Shown: positions 23,558 to 31,873 of the stretch, piece after piece
Numbering within the stretch: the first letter of the stretch is position 1
Layout of the letters: every line of letters starts with the position of its first letter
Assembly (NCBI GenBank): GCA_031402435.1
Contig: JANNSJ010000004.1
Coordinates: 1-64,000, forward strand
DNA: 64,000 nt
Direction: 5' to 3'
Source of the DNA: UBA11986 sp031402435
GTDB lineage: Bacteria > Bacteroidota > Ignavibacteria > UBA10030 > UBA6906
The notes under the pieces: generated by a model
Database searches by the model: none
What the model saw: the letters and a program-made list of their open reading frames with translations, nothing else
What the model was told of the DNA's origin: nothing
Position numbers and translations under genes: made by a program

Positions 23558-25981
23558 TCAAAGATTGATCGCGAGATTGAAAAACACATTCCTCTCCGCC
23601 CCGACGAAGAACGCACTCCCCTCTCCGTACGCAGCATACAGACGATTAAACACATTGTTCACCTGGAGCTTCGCTTCAATACTCACATCATCGAACACAT
23701 TCACAAACTTGTAGATGATGAACCCATCGCTCACGAAATACGGATCAACGGTGTTCGCTTCGTCTTTGAAATTATCGGTGTACTGCTTGCCGACAAACCT
23801 TCCGCTGATGGAGAGCGTTAGATTCTCAACTCTGTACGTCAAGCGTGCATTCGCAAGCACATCCGGAAAGCCGGCAATGGGGTTCTTGTTCAAGCTCATC
23901 GGTGCGCCCCTCGAATAGTCCGTATGGCGGACAAACCTGTTCCGGCTTAGTGTGAGGTTTCCACCAAGTTCAAAATGTTCGGCAACGACGCCCTTCCCCG
24001 TCAGCTCGATCCCAATATGTCTCGTGCGTTGCGCATTGCCGGTAATGGGTTGTCCGAACCGATCCACCTGTCCGCTCTTCACAATCTCGTCCGTGAACTC
24101 CATCCAGTAAACATTTGCCGTTGCATGGAATGTTCCTGTGGTAAAGCCCGTTCCCATCTCAATATCGAACAACGATTCCGGCTTGACCAGGGGCTTGGTG
24201 AAGTCGAATTTACCATTGGCATCCACGGCAAACTGTGGAACTACTCCCCCCCATGAGGCAGGCGTACTCGCTTCAGCGGCGTCGTACAAGTTCTTCAGGC
24301 GTGGTTCTCGTGAAGTGTATGCAAGCGTCACATACCCATTCCATTGCTCATCGAAGTTGTAGTTCAAGCCGATGCGTGGGTTCACGAAATGATAGGGAAC
24401 CGAGAAATCCGTCCCGACAAACTTCTCATTGTAGAGCCGGTAACGATTGTAAGCATACTGAAGATCAAGCATCAGCGTGAGGTCGGGTCGGATCGAGTAC
24501 AACTCGTGCGCGTACAATGAGAACATATCCTTCGCTCCCTTGTACTCGTAATAACGGAAGTCTTCCGGGACCGCAACAGGAATCTGATCTGCGCGTTGCA
24601 ACCTTCCCCAGTGATTGGAACGATGCACTCGTACTTCAGCTCCTGCGACAAGCTCGCCATTCGCATGCTTCACCGTGAGACGCGGCAGCCAGCCGTACTG
24701 CTTGTTGTCCACCACCGCCCTGATGAGCGCATTGGGAAGGTACAGCGTATCAGGATCGCCGACGACATTGAAACCGTTCTGCGACGTGATGCGATAGTAC
24801 GAGTATGGCGCCCAAGACCCATCATAGTCGAAGAAACCTTCGCCGAGGACGAGGAACAGAGAATTGTTCAGCGTCAGCGTTGGACTCAATCGCCACTCAT
24901 GAAACAGCTCATAGTGTGGCTGGGAAAAATTCTCGATCTCTTCTTCGCGCATGATGGGATTGGCCTTGCGCTTCGTCTTGTCCTTCACATCTGACTTGGG
25001 AATTCCATAGTAAGCGAGATGGTCTGACACTGGTCCGCCATAGAAATTGAGTTGCGTCGTCATGTTCTCATCATACCTGATAAGGCCAAAGAAGTACGCA
25101 TTGAAATCCACCCAGGCACGATCACGATATCCGCTGCTGAGAATCTTGGAAAGCTTGGCGCTGAATGCATAGTGGTCATCAATGAGCCCGGAATTGAACG
25201 CAGCAAGGTACTTCCGGGTATTGTAACTCCCGACGCCAGCGGAGAGAACAACCGACCTCTCCCTGCTGAAGTTCGTGGTGACGAGATTGACCGAGCCGCC
25301 GATTGCCGGCGGTCCATAGAACGCGCTTCCCGCTCCACGTTGAACCTGAATATCCTCAGTGCTGCTGGCGACATCGGGCATGTCGAGCCAGTACACGTTA
25401 TGGTCTTCGGGATCGTTCTGCGGGATGCCATTCACCATCACCGCAATCCTCCGTGCATCAAAGCCGCGGATGTTGAGGTACGTGTAGCCGATCCCGTTGC
25501 CAGCCTCGGAGTAGTATGTTGTGGAGGGAAGTTCAGAGAGAAGAACCGGGATATCCTGCGTGGTGGAACGTTCTTTGACCTCAGCACGATCAAGTGTTGA
25601 GAATGTTGCTGGTGTTTCGCGCTCTTGACCTCGCGTAGCAGTGACAGTAATTGGCTGACCAAAAATGGTCGAGGGAATCAAAGCAAAGTCGACAGCAACG
25701 CTTCCACCTTCACTTAACTCAACACGCTTTACTTGTGCCGCATATCCTACTAGTGTTGCCTGCAGTTCGTATGCGCCTGCTGCAATTCCCGGAAGCGTGA
25801 ACTCACCCTTCTCTCCCGTACTTGCTCCAATGGAAGCACCTTTGATAAGCACGTTCACATTGGCAAGCGGCTTGCCTGATTCACGGCCGGTGACTTTGCC
25901 GGTGATTGTGCCGGTCGGTTGGGCGAGGGCGGTTGTTGCGACTATGCACATCATCAGACAAATGGTAGAACCAAAACCCAT
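23558..25981 (-). CDS. TonB-dependent outer-membrane receptor for thiamine
   Basis: An 807-residue protein: signal peptide (FGSTICLMMCIVATTALAQ), carboxypeptidase-regulatory-like domain (residues 22-105, GTITGKVTGRESGKPLANVNV), plug domain (about 115-230, DIPVLLSELPSTTYYSEAGNGIGYTYLNIRGFDARRIAVMVNGIP) and a 22-strand barrel ending in an aromatic-rich strand. The ATG at 25981 follows GGAGGAG, so the longer frame to 26032 is untranslated leader. A TPP riboswitch and terminator precede it, the arrangement known for thiamine receptors of Bacteroidota. Uptake of thiamine or its phosphates is the likely job. Confidence 0.9.
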   Translation of the reverse strand: MGFGSTICLMMCIVATTALAQPTGTITGKVTGRESGKPLANVNVLIKGASIGASTGEKGEFTLPGIAAGAYELQATLVGYAAQVKRVELSEGGSVAVDFALIPSTIFGQPITVTATRGQERETPATFSTLDRAEVKERSTTQDIPVLLSELPSTTYYSEAGNGIGYTYLNIRGFDARRIAVMVNGIPQNDPEDHNVYWLDMPDVASSTEDIQVQRGAGSAFYGPPAIGGSVNLVTTNFSRERSVVLSAGVGSYNTRKYLAAFNSGLIDDHYAFSAKLSKILSSGYRDRAWVDFNAYFFGLIRYDENMTTQLNFYGGPVSDHLAYYGIPKSDVKDKTKRKANPIMREEEIENFSQPHYELFHEWRLSPTLTLNNSLFLVLGEGFFDYDGSWAPYSYYRITSQNGFNVVGDPDTLYLPNALIRAVVDNKQYGWLPRLTVKHANGELVAGAEVRVHRSNHWGRLQRADQIPVAVPEDFRYYEYKGAKDMFSLYAHELYSIRPDLTLMLDLQYAYNRYRLYNEKFVGTDFSVPYHFVNPRIGLNYNFDEQWNGYVTLAYTSREPRLKNLYDAAEASTPASWGGVVPQFAVDANGKFDFTKPLVKPESLFDIEMGTGFTTGTFHATANVYWMEFTDEIVKSGQVDRFGQPITGNAQRTRHIGIELTGKGVVAEHFELGGNLTLSRNRFVRHTDYSRGAPMSLNKNPIAGFPDVLANARLTYRVENLTLSISGRFVGKQYTDNFKDEANTVDPYFVSDGFIIYKFVNVFDDVSIEAKLQVNNVFNRLYAAYGEGSAFFVGAERNVFFNLAINL

Positions 25982-25992
25982 GACTTCTCCTC

Positions 25993-26045
25993 CAAAAAAC
26001 AGAACAGCCGGTTCTCTGTTGAAATGATGCATAGAGAAACGGCTG
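25993..26045 (-). terminator. Intrinsic terminator of the TPP riboswitch
   Basis: On the minus strand CAGCCGTTTCTCT pairs with AGAGAACCGGCTG around a 15-base loop and is followed by TTCTGTTTTTT. It sits between the aptamer and the receptor start codon, so TPP binding probably favours this hairpin and stops transcription. Confidence 0.75.
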
Positions 26046-26066
26046 AAAGAAGAAAGTCGGATGTCT

Positions 26067-26157
26067 TCCCGTTTCCCTACGCTGGTATGATCCAGATCAG
26101 GTTGCTTAGGGTTTGATCTCAGTCCCGCTGTATTCGTCGGGACACCCCTAACGGTTG
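26067..26157 (-). ncRNA. TPP riboswitch (thi-box)
   Basis: Read on the minus strand, the aptamer has the diagnostic conserved elements in order: GGGGTGTCC, GGGACTGAGATCAAACCC and CCTGATCTGGATCATACC followed by AGCGTAGGGAAA. These are the pyrimidine-sensor (CTGAGA) and pyrophosphate-sensor (CCTGATCTGGAT) regions of the Thi element. It lies about 85 bases upstream of the TonB receptor start, with a strong terminator between, implying transcriptional attenuation when TPP is high. Confidence 0.95.
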
Positions 26158-26836
26158 CTGCGTAAGTCTACTGACAATTCTGGAGAAAGTCAAACTGGAT
26201 GACTTCCCTGTGGCAAAATTGTTCACAAAATCTCCCTTGTAGGTAAAGGAGCTGAAGAAGTAGTGAGATGATCCATCAGAGGTGGGATACCTGAACTCAG
26301 CACATGGGCGTGTTGAAAGATTTGGCTGTCAATGTTCGTAGTAGTGGTTTTGAGATATTCAACTCTAATTTTCAGGCGCGCAGGAATATTTTCTGACGTA
26401 AGATTTCCTCTTGCCTTCTCAGTTTCAAGGTATTACATTTTCATGGAGCCGATGGACATAAACAGAAAAAGCAGAGTTCTCGTCCTTGGTAGTTTGAGAC
26501 TCTGCCTTCTGTGAGTGGAGGGCTTCACCTTTGCTGAAAGAGAATCGTGACCAGCCAGTCATGTAAAACTCAATCAGCCATAAGCCCGTGCCTGCCAAGT
26601 ACGGACACTGTGAGGTGGAGCCTTCTGCTTTTTGTTACGTTGCGTTACGCAATCGTAACTTAGTCAAGGGTGGTTAAAATGTCAAGAAGAATGTCTTACA
26701 ATATTAGTACTTGAATCTATTAACAGATCAATACAGTTCACAATTCCTCCGCCTTCTTCCATTCAATTTCCTCTAACTCTCCTCTGCTGGAGCAGAGCCA
26801 ATGAACATCCCACGCCAAGACGATGAGGATAGGCCG
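26158..26836. other. Gene-free region
   Basis: About 680 bases with no supportable ORF. It should hold the promoter of the riboswitch-led operon. A nested near-palindrome lies at 26635-26660, with outer arms GTTACG/CGTAAC around GCGTTACGC, and could be a regulator site or the remains of an element. The tract downstream of the DUF4199 gene (26700-26836) shows no clear terminator. Confidence 0.5.
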
Positions 26837-27355
26837 CTACCCCCTCGCCGGCAGCACTTCACTCTTGCGAAGAATAGCTGCACACAGCAACGCGATGATG
26901 AGTCCAACGGGAAAGAGCTCCATGAACGTCATCGCCGCCCGGAGGAACGGGTTCTTGTACATCTCTTTCCAGTAATCCATTTCGGCAACCTCCTTTGCCA
27001 ATTGCTCGCCTGTTACTCCCTCAGCCTTCAGCTTTTCAATATGCGATGCGGTGTAACGTTCCATGAAATCATCGTTTGAAACAGCAAGATACGCCTCCCA
27101 TCCGGCAACATACACAGCAGATGCAACCAGCGTAATCAATAGACCGACGATGAACGCCGTCTTGAACTTGATAACGCCGCCGAGCGTGTTGTCCCGGTAC
27201 GACTTGACGCCAAAGAACATTGCTGAGAGACCAACAACCATGACGAGATAGCCAATCCACACGTCATGAGCACCCCACACTGCTATCGTGCCACAGATTG
27301 TGGCAATAGTGATTGCCCCTGAGAGAATCCCGTAAACAAGAACGGCCTTGCGCAT
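26837..27355 (-). CDS. DUF4199 membrane protein
   Basis: A 172-residue protein with four predicted helices (about residues 5-27, 33-50, 65-87 and 140-162) and a soluble loop (AVSNDDFMERYTASHIEKLKAEGVTGEQLAKEVAEM), the layout of DUF4199 proteins of Bacteroidota, whose function is unknown. It lies 97 bases downstream of the LuxR-type gene at the far end of the kynurenine operon. Whether it belongs to that transcript is not certain. Confidence 0.75.
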   Translation of the reverse strand: MRKAVLVYGILSGAITIATICGTIAVWGAHDVWIGYLVMVVGLSAMFFGVKSYRDNTLGGVIKFKTAFIVGLLITLVASAVYVAGWEAYLAVSNDDFMERYTASHIEKLKAEGVTGEQLAKEVAEMDYWKEMYKNPFLRAAMTFMELFPVGLIIALLCAAILRKSEVLPARG

Positions 27356-27452
27356 ATGAACTCCTATGGTGTTGGTAACAGTTTGAATTCAGACCCAATG
27401 TAACAACAGGATGAGCCGGGGGCATCACTCCAAAGTATGATTCACGCCGGAT

Positions 27453-27905
27453 TCATACCAAAGAGCTTCCACTTTTTGGAATGAGGTGAAGCGAGCGGGC
27501 CTTTTCAACGGCCTGTGTCCGACGGTTGACGTCGAGCTTGGAAAGGATGTGCGAAACGTGGCTCTTCACCGTGTGAAGGGAAAGGAACAATTGGCCTGCA
27601 ATCTCCTCGTTCGAGTGTCCTGCCGACATCAGCGTGAGGACTTCGATTTCCCGACTGGTAATCCCCAAGTGGTCGCGTGCGCTCTCATTCATGACAAACT
27701 GCTCCACCGGCTCCCGTTTCTTCCGCACCAGCTTCGATCCCATCCACACTCCCAGGGCAGTGAACAAGAGTGCCACCATGCCCACATAGAACTCCACGGA
27801 CAAATCCCGCACCAGGAACTTGAACTTGATGAGCGCAAGCAGGTATGTCAGTCCCGCAAGGAATAGACCATAGATAGCGACAGTTTTTACGAGAGCGATT
27901 TTCAA
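27453..27905 (-). CDS. Membrane-anchored LuxR-type transcription regulator
   Basis: A 150-residue protein. Residues 1-60 form two membrane helices (VKTVAIYGLFLAGLTYLLALIKF, VEFYVGMVALLFTALGVWMG). Residues 83-145 form a LuxR/GerE HTH: LGITSREIEVLTLMSAGHSNEEIAGQLFLSLHTVKSHVSHILSKLDV. There is no receiver or ligand domain, so any signal would act through the membrane part. It begins 6 bases after the kynurenine monooxygenase stop, so it is co-transcribed and may autoregulate the operon. Confidence 0.8.
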   Translation of the reverse strand: MKIALVKTVAIYGLFLAGLTYLLALIKFKFLVRDLSVEFYVGMVALLFTALGVWMGSKLVRKKREPVEQFVMNESARDHLGITSREIEVLTLMSAGHSNEEIAGQLFLSLHTVKSHVSHILSKLDVNRRTQAVEKARSLHLIPKSGSSLV

Positions 27906-27911
27906 GGGTAC

Positions 27912-29336
27912 TCAGACATAGAGCGGCGTGAGTCTTGCACGAATGAGCTCGTCGGCCTTCTTCCAGTCAATCTCTTCAGGACCCGTGATGGATGAGCCGA
28001 GTTCATCAAGGATCTTATCCTGTATCTTCCCGCGTAACAGTGCAACGGAATACGGAACGCGGTGAAATGTCACCATCGAATACTTCGGAATGAATACGTC
28101 GGGGAAGCGCTGCTGCAACGCGGCTTCCATTTTCTTTTTGAGTTGAAACTTCGTCTGCGCCACCAGGTCACGCATCTCCACAAAATTCTCAACCGCAAGA
28201 TCGGCAATCGCATCGGCATTCACTTTCCTCAACCGTTCAAATTCACGAAACACCGTCTCCCAACCGGCCTCCGTTCTCCCGCCTCCGGTGTCCAGTCTCC
28301 CGTCTCCCGTCTCCTTCTTCCCAAGTATTTCATCGAGTGTTGTGCAATCCTCAAACGCGCAGTTCATCCCCTGCCCAAAGAACGGAACAATAGCGTGTGC
28401 TGCATCTCCAAGCAATGCAACCTTATCTTTCACATGCCACGGCGAACACTTGACTGTAACCATCGAACCGGTGGGGTTGGAGAAATAATCCTGCAGCACG
28501 CCCGGCATCAACGCAACGGCATCAGGGAATTGCTGCTTGAAAAACTGGAGCACCTTGGCTTCAGAGTCCAGGCTCTCAAAGCTGACCGGCCCTTCGAACG
28601 GGAAGAACAACGTACAGGTGAAGCTGCCGTCGATGTTCGGAAGTGCGATAAGCATATATGTTCCCCGCGGCCAGATGTGCAGGGCGTTCTTCTCAAGGAG
28701 GAATGTGCCGCCCGGTCCGGCGGGAATGACAAGCTCCTTGTAGCCGTAGTCGAGATACGTTTGAGAGAAATTGAATCTGCCTGTCCGTTGCATCTCGATG
28801 CGAATCGCCGAGGCAGATCCATCCGTTCCTATGACTGTATGCGTGTGCAACGAGGTATTGGCGCCTGTTGCCTCGTCGAACACTCGTAACTCTCCGGTCT
28901 CGAGGTTCATGCCGGTACACTTCTGATTGAAATGCAGCTTGACGTTCGGGTGTTTCTCGGCTTCATCCATCAACGCCATGTTCAACTGACTCCGTGAGGT
29001 TGCGTAGATGACCTCGCTGTCATCCTTGCCGTAACGCTGCAGCGCCACCTCCCCCACCACCGGATGAATCATCCTCCCTTTCATCGGGATGGCAATCTTC
29101 ATCACGCGATCATACACACCGACATCCCTGAGAGCGTGAATGCCTCGCGTTGACAATGCAAGATTGATGGAGCGTCCACCGCCGATATCGACCTTGCGCA
29201 TATCGGGACGCCGCTCGTAGACGTCAACTGCGTAGCCTCGCTTCGCGAGATAAATGGAGAGGAGAGATCCTGCAAGACCAGCACCGACAAGAGCAATGGG
29301 TTGGGGACGGGAGACCGGAGACTGGGGACCGGACAT
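27912..29336 (-). CDS. kmo: Kynurenine 3-monooxygenase
   Basis: A 474-residue FAD-dependent hydroxylase making 3-hydroxykynurenine with NADPH and oxygen. Motifs: VGAGLAGSLLSIYLAKRGYAVDVYERR (FAD), GRSINLALSTRG, VIGTDGSASAIR (DG motif) and VALLGDAAHAIVPFFGQGMNCAFEDC (GD motif). The usual acidic linker after DEILG is replaced by about 19 Gly/Thr/Arg-rich residues (KKETGDGRLDTGGGRTEAG) encoded by a degenerate minisatellite at 28267-28318. The first 11 residues (MSGPQSPVSRP) are encoded by a second copy at 29301-29336. The insert is in frame and probably in a surface loop, so the enzyme may still work. Confidence 0.92.
   Translation of the reverse strand: MSGPQSPVSRPQPIALVGAGLAGSLLSIYLAKRGYAVDVYERRPDMRKVDIGGGRSINLALSTRGIHALRDVGVYDRVMKIAIPMKGRMIHPVVGEVALQRYGKDDSEVIYATSRSQLNMALMDEAEKHPNVKLHFNQKCTGMNLETGELRVFDEATGANTSLHTHTVIGTDGSASAIRIEMQRTGRFNFSQTYLDYGYKELVIPAGPGGTFLLEKNALHIWPRGTYMLIALPNIDGSFTCTLFFPFEGPVSFESLDSEAKVLQFFKQQFPDAVALMPGVLQDYFSNPTGSMVTVKCSPWHVKDKVALLGDAAHAIVPFFGQGMNCAFEDCTTLDEILGKKETGDGRLDTGGGRTEAGWETVFREFERLRKVNADAIADLAVENFVEMRDLVAQTKFQLKKKMEAALQQRFPDVFIPKYSMVTFHRVPYSVALLRGKIQDKILDELGSSITGPEEIDWKKADELIRARLTPLYV
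28267..28318 (-). repeat. In-frame minisatellite insert inside kmo
   Basis: Degenerate 6-10-base units on the minus strand (GGAGACGGGAGAC, GGAGACTGGACACCGG, GGAGGCGGGAGAACGG) of the same type as those flanking the four-helix gene at 29339-29695. It stays in the kmo reading frame. Confidence 0.75.
29301..29336. repeat. GGAGAC-type repeat, left flank of four-helix gene A
   Basis: Plus-strand units GGGGACGGGAGACC, GGAGACTGGGGACCGGAC. It contains the kmo start codon and encodes that protein's first residues. It is in inverted orientation relative to the right flank at 29700-29771. Confidence 0.75.
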
Positions 29337-29338
29337 GG

Positions 29339-29695
29339 CTAGAACTTCTCCGATCTGGTTTTGATAAGTTTGTACAGCATGGCTGAAATTTTTCTTGTCT
29401 TCTCCAGCAACATCGTGGCTGCATCTACAGAAATGGTCCCGATTTCTTTGGCAAGATACAGTTGTGTCCGAAGCTCAGAGCATGAGCCTTTCGCAATGTA
29501 CAGGTGCTGAATAAACTCCTTGTTCGTTCGCCGATTAAAACCTTCGGCAATGTTCGAAGCAATGGAAACCGACGCTCTCTGCATTTGATCCCTTAGACTG
29601 AAGTCTCGACAATCTTTTAGTTCATGATAGAGTTGTTTTGAAAGTTGTAACGCCTCCTGCCACACCTCCAAGTCTTCAAACTTTGTCACAGTCAT
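29339..29695 (-). CDS. Four-helix-bundle protein A (S23/IVS/Avd-like)
   Basis: A 118-residue helical protein of the TIGR02436 family: FEDLEVWQEALQLSKQLY, DQMQRASVSIASNIAEGFNRRTNKEFIQHLYIAKGSCSELRTQLYLAKEIG and MLLEKTRKISAML. Relatives are encoded in 23S rRNA intervening sequences, and the fold is shared with the Avd accessory proteins of diversity-generating retroelements. Their function when free-standing is unknown. It is one of three divergent copies in the kynurenine operon (also 31472-31834 and 34805-35176), each bracketed by inverted degenerate repeats, and has no evident role in catabolism. Confidence 0.88.
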   Translation of the reverse strand: MTVTKFEDLEVWQEALQLSKQLYHELKDCRDFSLRDQMQRASVSIASNIAEGFNRRTNKEFIQHLYIAKGSCSELRTQLYLAKEIGTISVDAATMLLEKTRKISAMLYKLIKTRSEKF

Positions 29696-29699
29696 AGTC

Positions 29700-29771
29700 C
29701 GACCCGTTTCCGTTTTCCGGTCTTCGGTTTACTTCTGCTTCCCGTCTCCGTTTTCCAGTCTCCTGTCTCCG
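29700..29771. repeat. GTCTCC-type repeat, right flank of four-helix gene A
   Basis: Plus-strand units include CCGTTTTCCGGTCTTCGG, CCCGTCTCCGTTTTCC and CAGTCTCCTGTCTCCG, the inverse of the units left of the gene. The repeat starts directly at the YciI stop codon (29772-29774). Confidence 0.75.
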
Positions 29772-30182
29772 CTATTTAAAGCTTCCACCTTTCGCTGTCC
29801 ACCACGGACGAATCTCGACCGCAAGCCTCCCTGCCTTCACCGCCGGATCACTGGCGCACAGTTCCTTCACTTCGGCTTCGTCTTTGCAATCCATGATGAA
29901 GATCCCTCTCGGATCGCCATCATCACCGAACGGACCGGCGACGAGAATCTTTCCGATGTCTGCCAGCCTGCCGATGTTCTCAAGGTGCTTCTTCTGAATC
30001 TCAGCGGCAGTTGTGGAGTCATGGCTTCTGTTCGGACCCTTCTTCAGGAACACCATCCAGTACTGTTTCATCTCGTATTGCTTCTCCGAAGGCTTCACCG
30101 CTTCGCCATCCTGAGCGAAAGATACTTGATGGATGAAGAGAGAGAACAATAAGAATACCGTCAGGTTGAAAACACCTTTCAT
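29772..30182 (-). CDS. Exported YciI-like protein
   Basis: A 136-residue protein: signal peptide (MKGVFNLTVFLLFSLFIHQVSFAQ) and a YciI-type dimeric alpha/beta-barrel domain (YWMVFLKKGPNRSHDSTTAAEIQKKHLENIGRLADIGKILVAGPFGDDG, GIFIMDCKDEAEVKELCASDPAVKAG). The His-Asp pair usually conserved in YciI appears as RSHDST. Its start overlaps the kynureninase stop (ATGA). An exported YciI protein in a cytoplasmic catabolic operon is unexpected, and its role is unknown. Confidence 0.8.
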   Translation of the reverse strand: MKGVFNLTVFLLFSLFIHQVSFAQDGEAVKPSEKQYEMKQYWMVFLKKGPNRSHDSTTAAEIQKKHLENIGRLADIGKILVAGPFGDDGDPRGIFIMDCKDEAEVKELCASDPAVKAGRLAVEIRPWWTAKGGSFK

Positions 30183-31450
30183 TGCAGTATCTCCTTAAGA
30201 ATAGTAACAAACGAATGCACATCCACGAAACTGTTGTACAGTGGAACCGGGGCAACGCGAATAACATCAGGCTCGCGCCAATCGCATATGACACCCCGCT
30301 CGGTCAGCGCTTTGTGGATGCTTTTTCCCCGCCCGGTAACGACAAGAGAAAGCTGGCATCCACGTTGGTTTGCATCCCGCGGAGTAATGCAGCGAACGCG
30401 ACCGCTCAAGTTCTGATCAATGAGGTATTCAAGATAGCCTGTGAGCTTAAGGCTCTTCTCGCGCACCCGTTCCATCCCTACCTCATCGAAGATCTCCATC
30501 GACGCTCTCACGGCAGTCATGGAGAGAATCGGAGGATTGCTGAGTTGCCAGCCTTCTGCGCCGGGGATTGCATTGAAGTCAGGACCCATGAGGAAGCGAG
30601 TGCTCTTGTCCTGTCCCCACCAGCCTGCGAAACGTGGCAGCGAAAAATTGTTTCCATGTCGTTCGTGAACGAAGCATCCCGCAAGGCTTCCCGGTCCTGA
30701 GTTGAGATACTTGTACGAGCACCAGACTGCAAAGTCGACATCCCAATCGTGCAGCTTGAGGGGAATATTGCCTGCCGCATGCGCAAGATCGAATCCGACA
30801 ATGCACGCCTTCGCGTGTCCAGCGCGGGTAATGCGCTCCATGTCAAATACCTGTCCGGTGTAATAATTTACACCACCGAGCATGATGAGGGCAATGGAGT
30901 CCCCTTCCCTTTTAATGAACTCTTCGATGTCTTCCGTGCGAAGCGTGGTCTCATCTTTGCGAGGCGACAGTTCAACAAGAGATGTGGCGGGATCAAAGCC
31001 GTGAAATGCAATCTGGGACTTGACTGCGTATTGATCTGACGGAAATGCACTCGACTCAATGACGATTTTGTGGCGCTGTGGAGTGGGCCGATAGAACGAC
31101 ACCATCATAAGGTGAAGATTCACACTGAGCGTATTCATCACCACCACTTCTGATGGCTTTGCGCCGACGAGTCTGGCCGTTTGGTTTGTGAGCAATTCAT
31201 GGTACGGCATCCAGGGGTTCTTCGCATGGAAGTGCCCTTCGACGCCAAGCTCTGCCCAGTCCTTTAGTTCCTGTTCGACAAATTCACGAACGGATTTGGG
31301 TTGGAGGCCAAGCGAGTTGCCGCACAAATAAATGTACTCCTGACCATCTTTTGTTTTGGGGATGAAGAAGCGGTCGCGATAGCTTTTGAGGGCATCAGAA
31401 GAATCGGTTTGCACTGCAAATTCAATTGTATTTCCGTATATGTTGGTCAT
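30179..31450 (-). CDS. kynU: Kynureninase
   Basis: A 423-residue PLP hydrolase that cleaves kynurenine or 3-hydroxykynurenine to (3-hydroxy)anthranilate and alanine. Motifs: IYLCGNSLGLQPKSV, NTLSVNLHLMMVSFYRP, IMLGGVNYYTGQVFDM, VGFDLAHAAGNIPL, the PLP lysine in VWCSYKYLNSGPGSLAG, and the C-terminal CDWREPDVIRVAPVPLYN. Full length. Its ATG lies inside a TAGTC-type repeat (31445-31464) that flanks four-helix gene B. It is coupled to the YciI gene downstream. Confidence 0.95.
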   Translation of the reverse strand: MTNIYGNTIEFAVQTDSSDALKSYRDRFFIPKTKDGQEYIYLCGNSLGLQPKSVREFVEQELKDWAELGVEGHFHAKNPWMPYHELLTNQTARLVGAKPSEVVVMNTLSVNLHLMMVSFYRPTPQRHKIVIESSAFPSDQYAVKSQIAFHGFDPATSLVELSPRKDETTLRTEDIEEFIKREGDSIALIMLGGVNYYTGQVFDMERITRAGHAKACIVGFDLAHAAGNIPLKLHDWDVDFAVWCSYKYLNSGPGSLAGCFVHERHGNNFSLPRFAGWWGQDKSTRFLMGPDFNAIPGAEGWQLSNPPILSMTAVRASMEIFDEVGMERVREKSLKLTGYLEYLIDQNLSGRVRCITPRDANQRGCQLSLVVTGRGKSIHKALTERGVICDWREPDVIRVAPVPLYNSFVDVHSFVTILKEILQ

Positions 31451-31464
31451 TAGTCAGTAGTCAC
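31445..31464. repeat. TAGTC-type repeat, left flank of four-helix gene B
   Basis: GGTCATTAGTCAGTAGTCAC. GGTCATTAGTC is the exact reverse complement of GACTAATGACC in the right flank at 31845-31873. It contains the kynureninase start codon. Confidence 0.7.
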
Positions 31465-31471
31465 TTGCAAA

Positions 31472-31834
31472 TCAAGAATGGGTACCGATGGACTTTATAT
31501 ACGCGTTGAGGTTCAGATGGAGCGTATCCACTATTGCAATCAGTTCTTTATGCTGAACGTCCGATAACAGTGTTCGCTGCTGTGCCTTCTCAAGCCAGCA
31601 TTTTGTTTCCAAGAGAGAACCACGACTGTAATAGCTGAACAGTTTGTTCTCCTTGAAATGGTACCGCCCGTATCCTTCCGCGATATTCGCAGCAACGGAA
31701 TCCGTAGATCGAATCAACTGCTTGCCGATTGTATCCTTCGCCAAAATACTCCACCCATCGACAACTGTCCAAACCTGCTCACCCAACTTCATTGCAAGCT
31801 GATAAACCTCCAAATCTTCCAGCCTCAGCATCAT
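31472..31834 (-). CDS. Four-helix-bundle protein B (S23/IVS/Avd-like)
   Basis: A 120-residue helical protein: RLEDLEVYQLAMKLGEQVWTVV, TIGKQLIRSTDSVAANIAEGYGRYHFKENKLFSYYSRGSLLETKCWLEKA. Same family as the other two copies, but of a different subgroup (GYGRYHFKENKLF instead of GFxRRxxKxF), so the three are not recent duplicates of one another. It lies between dinB and kynU with inverted TAGTC-type repeats on both sides. Confidence 0.87.
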   Translation of the reverse strand: MMLRLEDLEVYQLAMKLGEQVWTVVDGWSILAKDTIGKQLIRSTDSVAANIAEGYGRYHFKENKLFSYYSRGSLLETKCWLEKAQQRTLLSDVQHKELIAIVDTLHLNLNAYIKSIGTHS

Positions 31835-31844
31835 TCATCCCCAA

Positions 31845-31873
31845 CGACTAATGACCCTTGACCAATGACTGCC
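31845..31873. repeat. TAGTC-type repeat, right flank of four-helix gene B
   Basis: CGACTAATGACCCTTGACCAATGACTGCC in three degenerate units (CGACTAATGACC, CTTGACCAATGACT), in inverted orientation to the left flank. It ends directly at the dinB stop codon. Confidence 0.7.

Noticed and set aside
26332..26514. Short ORF in the gene-free region upstream of the thiamine operon
   Set aside because: Hydrophobic low-complexity product with no ribosome site and no recognisable family.
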